DNA from: Pseudorhizobium endolithicum
GTDB lineage: Bacteria > Pseudomonadota > Alphaproteobacteria > Rhizobiales > Rhizobiaceae
NCBI RefSeq assembly: GCF_902153245.2
Contig: NZ_CABFWF030000012.1
Coordinates: 188,501-252,500 of the forward strand
Length of the DNA: 64,000 bases
Reading direction: 5' to 3'
Part shown: positions 16,649-26,447 of the stretch, in pieces
Layout of the letters: the number at the start of each line of letters is the position of its first letter
Position numbering within the stretch: position 1 is the stretch's first letter
Program-made: the position numbers and the translations under genes
Notes under the pieces: generated by a model
Databases searched by the model: none
What the model saw: only the letters and a program-made list of their open reading frames with translations
What the model was told of the DNA's origin: nothing

Positions 16649-16924
16649 TCAAGCAATCCGGCCGGAGCGGATCTCGTTGCGTACGTCGCCTACGCCGTCC
16701 ACGCTTCGGGCGATTTCCTCCGCTCGGGCGATCTCCTTCTCGTCCATGACAGAGCCGGTGAGGACGACGGTATTCCCTTCGACCACAACCTGTACGCCCG
16801 TCGCATCTATGCCGCCCGCCGCAGCCAGGCTGTCCGCCACGGCGCCTTCCAGCGTGGCGGCCGGCGGAAATTCGCTCTCGACGGTCGGCGGGATCTCATG
16901 AAAACTCTGATGCTTGAATACCAC
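16649..16924 (-). CDS. Small BON-domain protein
   Basis: This 91-residue protein is little more than a BON domain: PPAATLEGAVADSLAAAGGI, then VQVVVEGNTVVLTGSVMDE and VDGVGDVRNEI. The GTG at 16924 is taken as the start because GGAGG lies seven bases upstream; the frame has no suitable ATG there. No signal peptide is visible. It resembles the BON protein at 5403-5795 in domain but lacks its long N-terminus. Upstream is a near-consensus EcfG box (TGAAC instead of GGAAC). The stop of the hybrid kinase overlaps that box, so read-through from the kinase promoter is also possible. Confidence 0.82.
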   Translation of the reverse strand: MVFKHQSFHEIPPTVESEFPPAATLEGAVADSLAAAGGIDATGVQVVVEGNTVVLTGSVMDEKEIARAEEIARSVDGVGDVRNEIRSGRIA

Positions 16925-16954
16925 GGCAAATCCTCCAGCTGAGACTGGAGGATC

Positions 16955-16979
16955 AACGCGTGGCAGCAGGGTTGGTTCA
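16955..16979 (-). promoter_or_regulatory. Near-consensus EcfG box upstream of the small BON gene
   Basis: Minus strand TGAAC (16979-16975), 16 bases, CGTT (16958-16955). The first -35 base deviates. It overlaps the stop codon of the kinase. Confidence 0.35.
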
Positions 16980-18908
16980 GCGTTTCTGGATCGCCGACGA
17001 AAGGATCTCTGCCAGTTGCACCTGCGAAAACGGTTTCGACAGCTTCGGCAGCCTCTCTCCTTCGTTCGAGGGAAGCTCGGCATAGCCGGTCGCGAGGATG
17101 ACGGGCAGTTCCGGCCATCGCCTGTGAACGCGGTCGGCCAGCTCGGCGCCGGTCATCTTGGGCATCGAGTGATCGGTCAGTAAAAGATCGACCCGCTCTC
17201 CTCCCTCCAGCATTTCCAGGGCCTGGGCGCCGTTATAGGCTTCGACGACCTGGTGCCCGAGATCCTCCAGCATCAGCGTCGTGTTCATCAGTACGAGAGC
17301 ATCGTCATCCACGGCCATGACGCGCAAGGTCTCGGGCAGGGGAGGCAGGGCCTGCTCCTGCCGGTGATCCGACGTGACGTGTAGGGCCGACTGATCTGCG
17401 ACGGGAAGTATGAGGGAAATGCTGGTGCCATGTCCCTTGCTGCTTTCGATCACCAGCTTTCCGCCCGATTGCTCGGCCAGTCCCTGGACCATTGAAAGTC
17501 CAAGACCGGTGCCTTTTCCGACGCCCTTCGTCGTGAAGAACGGGGTGGTCGCGCGCTCGATCGTTTCCGTGTCCATTCCCTCGCCCGTATCCTCCACCGA
17601 TAGCTGGACGAATTCCTTGCCGTCTCCTGAGACCGAAGAGCTCGGGAGGGGGGTGCGACAGGCTCTGATGGTGATCCTGCCGCCTTGCGGCATCGCATCC
17701 CTGGCGTTGACGATAAGATTGAGCAGAGCCGTCTCCAGTTGCACCGCATCCGTCAGCACAAGGGGCAGATCGGGCGAGAACTCCGTCTCGATCTCGATCG
17801 CCGCGCCGACCGACCGGCGGACGAAATCCATCATGCCCCCGACGACGGAGGAAGTGTCGACGGGTGTCAGGTCGAGATCCTGCTTACGGGAGTAGGCCAG
17901 CATCCTCTGGATCAGCGCCACGCCGCGTTCGGCCCCCTGGATCGCGTTGTCCAGAAGCGGCATGAGAGAAGGATCCTGCGGCAGCCTCTTCTTTAGGATG
18001 CCGAGGCTTCCGAGGACCGCCATCAGGAGATTGTTGAAGTCATGGGCGATGCCTCCGGTCAACTGGCCGATTGCCTCCATCTTCTGCGCCTGGAAAAGCT
18101 CTTCGCGCGCCTGGTTCAAGGCGTTCTGCGCCTCGATCTTCTCCGTGATGTCATGGGTGACCTTGGCAAAGCCCAGAAGCTCGCCGCTTCTGTCACGGAT
18201 CGCTTCTATGGTGACATGAGCCCAGAAACGGGTGCCATCCTTCCGGACCCTAATTCCTTCCTTCTCGAAACGGCCGTCTCGACGTGCTGCCTCCAAGCCG
18301 ATTCCTGGCAGACCGGCGGCGCGGTCTTCATCCGTGTAAAAGCGAGAAAAATGGGACCCGATGACTTCTTCACCTCGGTAGCCCTTGATCAACTCGGCTC
18401 CCGAATTCCAATTGGTTATGTGGCCACTCGGGTCGAGCATATAGATGGCATAATCGCGAACTCCCTGTACCAGAAGTTGAAACTGCTGCTCGGTCCGCTT
18501 CAGTTCCTGCTCCACCCGCCTTCGCTCCGTCAGGTCGCGTGTCACCTTCGCGAAGCCTAGCAGTTCGTGCGAGGGGCTCCAGATCGGGTCTATGATGACG
18601 TCTGCCCAAAAGCGGGTACCGTCCTTTTTCACCCGCCAGCCTTCGTTTTCGAACCTACCTTGCGTGGCCGCAGTCTGCAGCGCGCGTCCGGGAAGGCCGT
18701 CCTCGCGATCCTCCTCCGTGTAGAAACGGGAGAAGTGGTGGCCGAGTATTTCGTGTTCCTTGTAGCCCTTGAAACGCTCCGCTCCGGGGTTCCAACTGCT
18801 CACCCGCCCCTCAGGGTCGAGCATGTAGATGGCATAGTCAGTAATCGAATCGACAAGGAGACGATAACGCTCCTCTTGAATCCCTAGAGTCTGCGGTTGA
18901 GTTCGCAT
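16977..18908 (-). CDS. Hybrid histidine kinase with two PAS domains
   Basis: This 643-residue cytoplasmic protein has two tandem PAS-PAC units (about 10-125 and 135-255; both contain DYAIYMLDP, WNSGAE or WNPGAE, and the HFSRFYTEED/HFSRFYTDED ends), a HisKA domain with His289 in AHDFNN, a HATPase domain (NARDAMP, then GTGLGLSM near 465) and a C-terminal receiver (about 525-640, Asp579 in LTDHSMPK). There is no membrane segment. The two PAS copies are alike and look like an internal duplication. An EcfG box precedes it; the receiver could pass phosphate on to another protein. Confidence 0.9.
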   Translation of the reverse strand: MRTQPQTLGIQEERYRLLVDSITDYAIYMLDPEGRVSSWNPGAERFKGYKEHEILGHHFSRFYTEEDREDGLPGRALQTAATQGRFENEGWRVKKDGTRFWADVIIDPIWSPSHELLGFAKVTRDLTERRRVEQELKRTEQQFQLLVQGVRDYAIYMLDPSGHITNWNSGAELIKGYRGEEVIGSHFSRFYTDEDRAAGLPGIGLEAARRDGRFEKEGIRVRKDGTRFWAHVTIEAIRDRSGELLGFAKVTHDITEKIEAQNALNQAREELFQAQKMEAIGQLTGGIAHDFNNLLMAVLGSLGILKKRLPQDPSLMPLLDNAIQGAERGVALIQRMLAYSRKQDLDLTPVDTSSVVGGMMDFVRRSVGAAIEIETEFSPDLPLVLTDAVQLETALLNLIVNARDAMPQGGRITIRACRTPLPSSSVSGDGKEFVQLSVEDTGEGMDTETIERATTPFFTTKGVGKGTGLGLSMVQGLAEQSGGKLVIESSKGHGTSISLILPVADQSALHVTSDHRQEQALPPLPETLRVMAVDDDALVLMNTTLMLEDLGHQVVEAYNGAQALEMLEGGERVDLLLTDHSMPKMTGAELADRVHRRWPELPVILATGYAELPSNEGERLPKLSKPFSQVQLAEILSSAIQKR

Positions 18909-18928
18909 TTAATGCATCATCCCCCTGG

Positions 18929-18945
18929 AACCGTGATCCACGGTT
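18929..18945 (-). promoter_or_regulatory. Leader hairpin before the hybrid kinase
   Basis: A perfect 7-bp stem (AACCGTG with CACGGTT, loop ATC) lies between the promoter and the start codon, in the expected mRNA leader. Its function is unknown. Confidence 0.4.
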
Positions 18946-18955
18946 AACCCAATAA

Positions 18956-18980
18956 AATGTCGGTTTCAGCCGTTTGTTCC
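18956..18980 (-). promoter_or_regulatory. EcfG-type promoter of the hybrid kinase
   Basis: Minus strand GGAAC (18980-18976), 16 bases, CATT (18959-18956). Confidence 0.65.
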
Positions 18981-19030
18981 ACGGATCGATAAAAAATTGA
19001 CGATCATCAAGACCATAGTGACGGGGTTGT

Positions 19031-19990
19031 CTAATGGGCGGGACGTTCCGATCGAGTGTGATGCAGCCGGCCACCGCTGGAACTGGGACGAAGGAACGCA
19101 TCCTGGGCCGCTTGCACGGCGGAATAGATGTAGTCTGACACGAAACGCACGCGAGGGACGTTGCTGAGATCCCTGTGGCAGACGAGCCAGTAATTGCGAG
19201 TAAGCGTAATCTCCCGCGGCAGCACGATCTGCAGGTCAGTCAGGGTGCCTGCGATGAAGTGCGGCAGCACGCAAAGGCCGAGGCCGTTCCTGGTCGCGGT
19301 CAGCTGGGCGAAAATGCTGGAGCTCTGGAACTGCGGCCTGATGCCCGGATGCACGTCGCCCAGATAGTCCAGCCCGGGCGCAAAGATCATGTCCTGGATA
19401 TAACCGATAAACGGATGCTCCAGGAGATCGTCGCGCCGGCGGATGGGAGGCGCCTTGGCCAGATAGGCGGTGGATGCGTAGACGTTCAGATTGTAGTCGG
19501 TGATCTTCTCGGTCCGGTAGGGCCCCGCCTTCGGCGGGTCCAGCGTCACCGCAATGTCGGCTTCCTTGCGCGAAAGCGACATGATCTGCTGGATGGTCAC
19601 CAGTTCCAGCGAGATGTTCGGATACTGGGCGAAGAACGCCCCTATCCGCTGCGAAAAGAAGAAGTTCGCAAAGCCCTCGGGAGCACTCAGCCGAATCACG
19701 CCCCGCTGCGCCATGGCTCCCGCCGCGACGTCCGCCTGCAGGCGATCGGTTTCGGCCTCCATCTTCTCGGCCGTCTCGACGAAGCGCTGGCCGACCGAGG
19801 TCAGGACATAGCCGCGGGGGTTCCGCTCGAAGAGCTTCACCTTCAGCGCGAACTCCAGACGATCGATGCGCCGCGATACCGTTGCGTGGCTGGTGCGCAG
19901 ATGTCTGGCTGCCGTGGACAATTGTCCGGTTCTCGCGACGGCGAGAAAATACTGCAGGTCGTCCCAAGTGAAATTCGGGTTGCCGCTCAT
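19031..19990 (-). CDS. LysR-family transcriptional regulator
   Basis: This 319-residue protein has an N-terminal winged HTH (residues 8-67: WDDLQYFLAVARTGQLSTAA, then SHATVSRRIDRLE) and a C-terminal effector-binding domain (about 95-300). It is divergent from the Liv-type operon starting at 20162, so it is the expected regulator of that operon; the effector is probably the imported compound or a catabolite (inference). The 171-base gap between the two genes contains the palindrome at 20027-20036. Confidence 0.88.
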   Translation of the reverse strand: MSGNPNFTWDDLQYFLAVARTGQLSTAARHLRTSHATVSRRIDRLEFALKVKLFERNPRGYVLTSVGQRFVETAEKMEAETDRLQADVAAGAMAQRGVIRLSAPEGFANFFFSQRIGAFFAQYPNISLELVTIQQIMSLSRKEADIAVTLDPPKAGPYRTEKITDYNLNVYASTAYLAKAPPIRRRDDLLEHPFIGYIQDMIFAPGLDYLGDVHPGIRPQFQSSSIFAQLTATRNGLGLCVLPHFIAGTLTDLQIVLPREITLTRNYWLVCHRDLSNVPRVRFVSDYIYSAVQAAQDAFLRPSSSGGRLHHTRSERPAH

Positions 19991-20026
19991 CGTTTCTTCT
20001 GTTCACAAATGCACAGAGTCTGTTTG

Positions 20027-20036
20027 CAATTAATTG
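20027..20036. promoter_or_regulatory. Possible LysR operator
   Basis: The perfect 10-base palindrome CAATTAATTG lies in the divergent LysR/Liv intergenic region. It is AT-rich in a GC-rich region; binding by the LysR protein is inference. Confidence 0.3.
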
Positions 20037-20161
20037 GACCTCTTACCTTGCGTCAACCGGTGAAATCCGGAACCATAGCCGCGGTAAGGGTCGCCTTGAG
20101 GAGGGCGGCCTCCCAAAAATGAACAGATTCGCACTCTGGCTTTCTCTGGGAGGAGAATATC

Positions 20162-21367
20162 ATGCGGAAGAACCTCATCACGTCGCTGGCATTCCTGCTG
20201 GCGGGCAGCACCGCTGCGCTGGCGCAGAGCGCCTCAGACGGCAAGGTCAAGATCGGCATCCTGAACGACCAGTCCGGCGTCTATGCGGACTTCGGCGGCA
20301 AGTCTTCCGTCGAGGCCGCGAAAATGGCCATAGAAGATTTCGGCGGCAAGGTGCTCGACGTGCCGGTGGAGATCGTCGACGCCGACCACCAGAACAAGCC
20401 GGACATCGCTTCGAACATCGCTCGCCAGTGGTACGACACCGAGCAGGTCGACTCCATCATGGAGCTGACGACATCGTCGGTTGCGCTCGCCGTGCAGGCG
20501 CTCAGCAAGGAAAAGAAGAAGATCAACATGGTCACGGGTGCCGCGACGACGGACCTGACCGGCAAGCAGTGCAGTCCCTACGGCTTCCATTGGGCCTATG
20601 ACACCCATGCGCTCGCCGTCGGCACGGGTGGCGCGCTCGTGAAGCAGGGCGGCGACAGCTGGTTTTTCCTCACGGCCGACTACGCTTTCGGCTATTCGCT
20701 GGAAGAGCAGACCGGTACCTTCGTGAAGTCGGCCGGCGGTAACGTGGTGGGAGCTGTCCGCCATCCGCTCGCCACCAACGACTTCTCGTCATTCCTGCTG
20801 CAGGCGCAGTCTTCGGGCGCGAAGGTTATCGGCCTCGCCAATGCGGGCCTCGATACGGCAAACGCCATCAAGCAGGCGGCAGAATTCGGCATCACCGCCG
20901 GCGGGCAGAACCTCGCCGCACTGCTGTTCACGCTGGCGGAAGTCCATGGTCTCGGCGTCGAGGCGGCGCAGGGACTGACGCTGACGGAGGGCTATTACTG
21001 GAACCTCGACGACCAGAGCCGCGAGTTCGGCAAGCGCTTCTTCGAGCGTACCGGGAAGATGCCGAACATGATCCATGCCGGCACCTATTCCGCAGTCCTC
21101 CAGTATCTGAAGGCCGTGGAGAAGGCAGGCACGGACGAGACGGAAGCCGTCGCGAGGGCCCTGCATGAAATGCCGGTCGAGGATTTCTTCGCCCGCAACG
21201 GCACGGTCGGCGCGAACGGCCGGATGATCCACGACATGTATCTCCTGCAGGTGAAGAAGCCCGGTGAGAGCAGTGAGCCGTGGGACTATTTCAACGTGCT
21301 GGCGACGATTCCGGGCAAGGAAGCCTATATCGACCCGGCCAAGAGCGGCTGCGAGCTGGTGAAGTAA
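20162..21367 (+). CDS. ABC transporter substrate-binding protein, Leu/Ile/Val type
   Basis: The 401-residue precursor has a signal peptide (1-21, ending ALAQ) and the two-lobed type I periplasmic-binding fold (VKIGILNDQSGVYADFGGKS near 28). It would capture a small solute and present it to the permeases LivH/LivM-type encoded downstream. The ligand is unknown: this family includes amino-acid, amide, urea and aromatic-acid binders. GGGAGGAG precedes the ATG. It is first in a run of seven genes with short gaps (20162-27541). Confidence 0.88.
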   Translation: MRKNLITSLAFLLAGSTAALAQSASDGKVKIGILNDQSGVYADFGGKSSVEAAKMAIEDFGGKVLDVPVEIVDADHQNKPDIASNIARQWYDTEQVDSIMELTTSSVALAVQALSKEKKKINMVTGAATTDLTGKQCSPYGFHWAYDTHALAVGTGGALVKQGGDSWFFLTADYAFGYSLEEQTGTFVKSAGGNVVGAVRHPLATNDFSSFLLQAQSSGAKVIGLANAGLDTANAIKQAAEFGITAGGQNLAALLFTLAEVHGLGVEAAQGLTLTEGYYWNLDDQSREFGKRFFERTGKMPNMIHAGTYSAVLQYLKAVEKAGTDETEAVARALHEMPVEDFFARNGTVGANGRMIHDMYLLQVKKPGESSEPWDYFNVLATIPGKEAYIDPAKSGCELVK

Positions 21368-21373
21368 GCCGTC

Positions 21374-22156
21374 ATGGCAAATACCGCAGTCCATGCGAAC
21401 GAGGAGCCGCGGGTGGTGCTGTCCGCCCGCGGCCTCACCAAGGTCTTCGGCGCGTTCGCCGCCGTGAAGGATGTCGACCTCGATGTCCATCACGCCCGCG
21501 TGCATGCGCTGATTGGTCCAAACGGCGCCGGCAAGACCACCGTATTCAACCTCCTGACCAAGTTCCTGCAGCCATCCGCAGGCCGCATCACCCTGCTCGG
21601 AACGGACATCACCAATACCGCGCCGGACAAGGTGGCGCGCATGGGGCTGGTGCGCTCCTTCCAGATTTCAGCAGTCTTTCCGCACCTGACCGTGCTGGAC
21701 AACGTCCGGGTTGCCCTGCAACGGCCCAACAGCCTCGCCACCCAGTTCTGGCTGCCCATGTCTTCGCTCGGCCGGCTTAACCAGCGTGCCGAGGAGCTTC
21801 TGTCGGCGGTTGGGCTGCTCGACGCCCGCAACACGATGGCCGCCGATCTCTCCTATGGCCGCAAGCGCGTGCTGGAGATCGCCACCACCCTGGCGCTCGA
21901 TCCCAAGGTGCTGCTGCTCGACGAGCCCATGGCCGGCATGGGGCAGGAGGATATCGGCACCGTCTCCGGTATCATCCGCAACGTTGCCAGGGAGCGCGCC
22001 GTCCTGATGGTGGAGCACAATCTTTCGGTCGTTGCCGACATCTGCCATCACGTGACGGTGCTGCAGCGCGGCGAGATCCTGGCGGAAGGCGACTATGCGA
22101 CCGTCAGTCAGGATCCGCGCGTGCGGACGGCCTATATGGGCACGGAGGAGGCGTGA
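21374..22156 (+). CDS. ABC transporter ATP-binding protein (LivG type)
   Basis: This 260-residue ATPase has Walker A GPNGAGKT (48-55), signature LSYGRKRVLEIA near 158, Walker B VLLLDEPMAG near 177, and the H-loop VEHNL. Its LivG-type signature LSYG differs from the LSGGQ of most transporters. It pairs with the LivF-type ATPase that begins 1 base after its stop. It follows the binding-protein gene by 6 bases. Confidence 0.9.
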   Translation: MANTAVHANEEPRVVLSARGLTKVFGAFAAVKDVDLDVHHARVHALIGPNGAGKTTVFNLLTKFLQPSAGRITLLGTDITNTAPDKVARMGLVRSFQISAVFPHLTVLDNVRVALQRPNSLATQFWLPMSSLGRLNQRAEELLSAVGLLDARNTMAADLSYGRKRVLEIATTLALDPKVLLLDEPMAGMGQEDIGTVSGIIRNVARERAVLMVEHNLSVVADICHHVTVLQRGEILAEGDYATVSQDPRVRTAYMGTEEA

Positions 22157-22157
22157 G

Positions 22158-22859
<702 letters not shown>

Positions 22860-22861
22860 CG

Positions 22862-23749
22862 ATGACGATGATCTTCGGTATCCCCCTCCAGGCCTTTCTC
22901 GGTCAGTTGCTGATCGGCCTCATCAACGGCTCGTTCTACGCGCTCTTGAGTCTCGGGCTGGCTGTTATCTTCGGCCTTCTCAGGGTCATCAACTTCGCGC
23001 ACGGTGCGCAGTACATGCTGGGGGCCTTCGTCGCGCTGCTGCTGCTTCAGTATTTCGGGATCAGCTATTGGCTGGCGCTCGTCATCGCGCCGATCGTCGT
23101 AGGCCTCGTGGGGGCTGTGATCGAGCGGACGATGCTGAGCCGCCTCTACAAGCTCGATCCCCTCTACGGCCTTCTCTTCACCTTCGGGCTGGCCCTGGCG
23201 ATCGAGGGGACCTTCCGCTACCTCTACGGTGCGGCGGGGCAACCCTATTCGGTTCCGGCAGCGCTTGCGGGCGGCACCAATCTCGGCTTCATGTTCCTGC
23301 CGATCTACCGCGGCTGGGTGGTCGTCATCTCGCTCGTCGCCTGCATCGGCACCTGGCTCCTCATCGAGAAGACCAAGCTCGGCTCCTATCTGCGGGCAGC
23401 GACGGAGAATCCCGTTCTCGTCCAGGCCTTCGGCGTGAATGTGCCGATGCTTCTGACCTTGACCTATGGCCTCGGCGCCGGCCTCGCCGCGTTTGCCGGC
23501 GTGCTTGCGGCGCCCGTCTACCAGGTCTCGCCGCTGATGGGTACGAACCTCATCATCGTCGTCTTCGCGGTGGTCGTCGTCGGCGGCATGGGCTCGATCA
23601 TGGGCGCCATCGTCACGGGTTACATGCTGGGCATCGCCGAAGGGCTGACCAAGGTCTTCTATCCGGAGGCATCGAACATCGTCATCTTCGTCATCATGGC
23701 GATCGTACTGCTCATCAGGCCGGCTGGCCTCTTCGGACGGGATGCGTGA
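22862..23749 (+). CDS. ABC transporter permease (LivH type)
   Basis: This 295-residue membrane protein has about eight hydrophobic helices and the LivH-type N-terminus QLLIGLINGSFYALLSLGLAV and FARGV-like segment INFAHGAQYMLGAF near 45. The conserved loop YMLGIAEGLTKVFYP is near 260. It starts 2 bases after the ATPase stop and is followed by the LivM-type permease after a single base. Confidence 0.9.
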   Translation: MTMIFGIPLQAFLGQLLIGLINGSFYALLSLGLAVIFGLLRVINFAHGAQYMLGAFVALLLLQYFGISYWLALVIAPIVVGLVGAVIERTMLSRLYKLDPLYGLLFTFGLALAIEGTFRYLYGAAGQPYSVPAALAGGTNLGFMFLPIYRGWVVVISLVACIGTWLLIEKTKLGSYLRAATENPVLVQAFGVNVPMLLTLTYGLGAGLAAFAGVLAAPVYQVSPLMGTNLIIVVFAVVVVGGMGSIMGAIVTGYMLGIAEGLTKVFYPEASNIVIFVIMAIVLLIRPAGLFGRDA

Positions 23750-23750
23750 C

Positions 23751-24749
23751 ATGAGCCATACGACCCACACGGCCACTGAAGTTCGGGCAGAACGAGCCCC
23801 CACGGCATCGTTCACCTATGCGGCGTTCCTGCTGGCGGGACTTGCCTTCCTGCTGGTCGCGCCGATGTTCTTCTACCCCATCTTCCTGATGAAGCTTCTC
23901 TGCTTCGCGCTCTTCGCCTGCGCCTTCAACCTGCTGCTCGGCTATACGGGGCTTCTCTCCTTCGGCCATGCCACCTTCTTCGGCGGGGCGGCCTATTTCA
24001 CGGCACATGCGGTGAAGGAATGGGGCTGGACGCCGGAACTGGGCGTGCTGCTCGGCGTGGCCGGCGCGGCAGCGCTCGGCCTCGTCATGGGTTTCGTCGC
24101 CATCCGCCGCCAGGGCATCTATTTCGCGATGATCACGCTGGCGCTGTCGCAGATGTTCTTCTTCTTCTGCCTGCAGGCGGAGTTCACGCGCGGCGAGGAC
24201 GGCATCCAGCAGGTGCCGCGCGGCCACCTCTTCGGCTTCATCGACCTCAACGTCGCGACCAACATGTATTACTTCGTGCTGGCCGTCTTCGTCATCGGCC
24301 TCGCGGTCATCTGGCGCTTCGTGAACTCGCCCTTCGGCATGATCCTCAAGTCGATCCGCGAGAACGAGGCGCGCGCCACCTCGCTCGGCTATTCCGTAGC
24401 GCACTACAAGCTCGGCGCCTTCGTCATGTCGGCGGCGCTCGCGGGGCTGGCTGGCGGGGTGAAATCGCTCGTCTTCCAGTTCGCGACGCTCACGGACGTC
24501 ACCTGGCAGATGTCCGGTGAGGTGATCCTGATGACGCTTCTCGGCGGCATCGGCACGCTGATCGGGCCCATCTTCGGGGCGGGCCTGGTCGTCACGCTGC
24601 AGAACTACCTCGCGACCTCCGACTTCCCGGTCACGATCATCACCGGCGTCGTCTTCATGGTCTGCGTGCTTGTCTTCCGCCGCGGCATCATCGGCGAATT
24701 CTACGCATCGCGTCTCGGTCGTCGGCTGGGGTTCGAGCACAGGCACTGA
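23751..24749 (+). CDS. ABC transporter permease (LivM type)
   Basis: The 332-residue membrane protein has a 25-residue hydrophilic start, about ten hydrophobic segments and the LivM motifs FNLLLGYTGLLSFGHATFFG (residues 63-82) and ENEARATSLGYSV near 205. It forms the translocation pore with the LivH-type protein. It is the last transport gene; the GMC dehydrogenase follows after 102 bases. Confidence 0.9.
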   Translation: MSHTTHTATEVRAERAPTASFTYAAFLLAGLAFLLVAPMFFYPIFLMKLLCFALFACAFNLLLGYTGLLSFGHATFFGGAAYFTAHAVKEWGWTPELGVLLGVAGAAALGLVMGFVAIRRQGIYFAMITLALSQMFFFFCLQAEFTRGEDGIQQVPRGHLFGFIDLNVATNMYYFVLAVFVIGLAVIWRFVNSPFGMILKSIRENEARATSLGYSVAHYKLGAFVMSAALAGLAGGVKSLVFQFATLTDVTWQMSGEVILMTLLGGIGTLIGPIFGAGLVVTLQNYLATSDFPVTIITGVVFMVCVLVFRRGIIGEFYASRLGRRLGFEHRH

Positions 24750-24851
24750 CGGCGGGGCCGGACGCGCCGGGCGCGCGTCCATCGGGAAAGATCGAGGCAG
24801 CCGGACCGCAGGCTTTCGTCTGTGGTGACGGCGAGCCTTTGGAGGCGTGTC

Positions 24852-26447
24852 ATGGAACAGTACGACTATATCGTCGTGGGCGCAGGGAGCGCGGGATGCG
24901 TTCTCGCCAATCGGCTGTCGGCCGACAGCCGCAACCGGGTGCTCTTGCTGGAGGCGGGCGGGACGGACAACTACCACTGGGTTCATATTCCGGTAGGCTA
25001 TCTCTACTGCATCAACAATCCGCGTACCGACTGGTGCTTCACCACGGAGAAGGAAGAAGGGCTCAACGGCCGCTCGCTCTTCTATCCGCGTGGAAAGCTG
25101 CTCGGCGGCTGTTCCTCCATCAACGGCATGATCTACATGCGCGGCCAGGCGCGCGATTACGACCTCTGGCGCCAGTCGGGCTGCGAGGGCTGGGGCTGGG
25201 ACGACGTGCTGCCCTATTTCAGGAAGTCGGAGGATCATTATCGCGGGGCGGACGATCTGCACGGCGCCGGAGGCGAATGGCGGGTGGAGAAGTCGCGCGT
25301 ACGCTGGGCCGTGCTCGACGCCTTCCAGAAGGCGGCGGAGGAGGCCGGGATCCCGATCACGGAGGATTTCAACCGCGGTTCGAACGAGGGATCCGGCTAT
25401 TTCGACGTCAACCAGCGGGCCGGCATCCGCTGGAATACGTCGAAGGCCTTCCTTCGGCCGGCCAAGGGGCGGCGCAACCTGAGGATCCTCACCAAGGCCC
25501 ATGCGCGGCGACTGATCGTCGAGGGTGGCGAGGTGAGGGGCGTGGAATTCCAGCACAACGGCGTCGCCAAGCGCGCGCTCGCGTCCCGTGAGACGATCCT
25601 CAGCGCCGGCTCGATCGGGTCGCCGCAGATCCTCGAGCTTTCCGGCATCGGCCGCGGGGAGGTGCTGCGGCAGGCGGGGATCGAGGTCCTCAAGGAGGTG
25701 AAGGGGGTGGGCGAGAACCTGCAGGACCACCTGCAACTACGCATGGTCTACAAGGTCACCGGCGTCCCGACGCTGAACGAGAAGGCGTCGCGGCTCATCG
25801 GCAAGGCGGCGATCGGCCTCGAATACGCCTTCCGCCGGTCAGGGCCCATGTCGATGGCGCCGAGCCAGCTCGGCATCTTCACGCGGTCGGGGCCGGACAA
25901 GGAAATGCCCGACCTGCAATACCACATCCAGCCCGTCTCGCTCGACAAGTTCGGAGACCCGGTGCACGGCTTCCCGGCGATGACGGCGAGCGTCTGTAAC
26001 CTCAGGCCGGAAAGCCGCGGCTCGGTGCATGTGAAGAGCGGCGACTTCGCGGCCGCGCCCGCGATCAAGCCCAACTACCTTTCAGCACCGGCGGACCGTG
26101 ACGTCGCGGTGAAGGCGATCCGGCTGACGCGCGAGATCGTCAAAAAGCCGTCCTTCGCCCGCTATCATCCCGAGGAGTACAAGCCGGGGCCGGGCTACGA
26201 AACGGATGCCGACCTGGAAAAGGCGGCGGGCGATATCGGCACGACGATCTTCCACCCGGTCGGCACCCTGCGGATGGGCGCCGACGTCGACAGCGTCGTG
26301 GATTCCCGCTTGCGTATGCGGGCACTCGGGAGGCTCAGGGTGGCGGATGCGTCGATCATGCCGAATATCGTTTCCGGCAACACCAATTCCCCGACTATCA
26401 TGATCGCCGAAAAGGCGGCGGAGATGATTCTGGCCGACAATCGATGA
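24852..26447 (+). CDS. GMC-family flavin dehydrogenase (choline dehydrogenase-like)
   Basis: This 531-residue FAD enzyme has the ADP-binding motif [17 protein letters not shown] (7-23), the GMC signature 1 region ([19 protein letters not shown], about 85-103), signature 2 ([17 protein letters not shown] near 257) and the C-terminal His in [12 protein letters not shown] near 470. GMC enzymes oxidise primary or secondary alcohols; the substrate is unknown and BetA-like naming would be a guess. GGAGG lies six bases before the ATG at 24852. Its position suggests it acts on the compound imported by the Liv-type transporter. Confidence 0.88.
   Translation: MEQYDYIVVGAGSAGCVLANRLSADSRNRVLLLEAGGTDNYHWVHIPVGYLYCINNPRTDWCFTTEKEEGLNGRSLFYPRGKLLGGCSSINGMIYMRGQARDYDLWRQSGCEGWGWDDVLPYFRKSEDHYRGADDLHGAGGEWRVEKSRVRWAVLDAFQKAAEEAGIPITEDFNRGSNEGSGYFDVNQRAGIRWNTSKAFLRPAKGRRNLRILTKAHARRLIVEGGEVRGVEFQHNGVAKRALASRETILSAGSIGSPQILELSGIGRGEVLRQAGIEVLKEVKGVGENLQDHLQLRMVYKVTGVPTLNEKASRLIGKAAIGLEYAFRRSGPMSMAPSQLGIFTRSGPDKEMPDLQYHIQPVSLDKFGDPVHGFPAMTASVCNLRPESRGSVHVKSGDFAAAPAIKPNYLSAPADRDVAVKAIRLTREIVKKPSFARYHPEEYKPGPGYETDADLEKAAGDIGTTIFHPVGTLRMGADVDSVVDSRLRMRALGRLRVADASIMPNIVSGNTNSPTIMIAEKAAEMILADNR

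Noticed and set aside
23715-25736. 673-codon minus-strand frame across LivM and the GMC dehydrogenase
   Set aside because: Antisense shadow: extreme Glu/Asp/Arg/His composition, no domains, and the opposite strand encodes well-conserved proteins.
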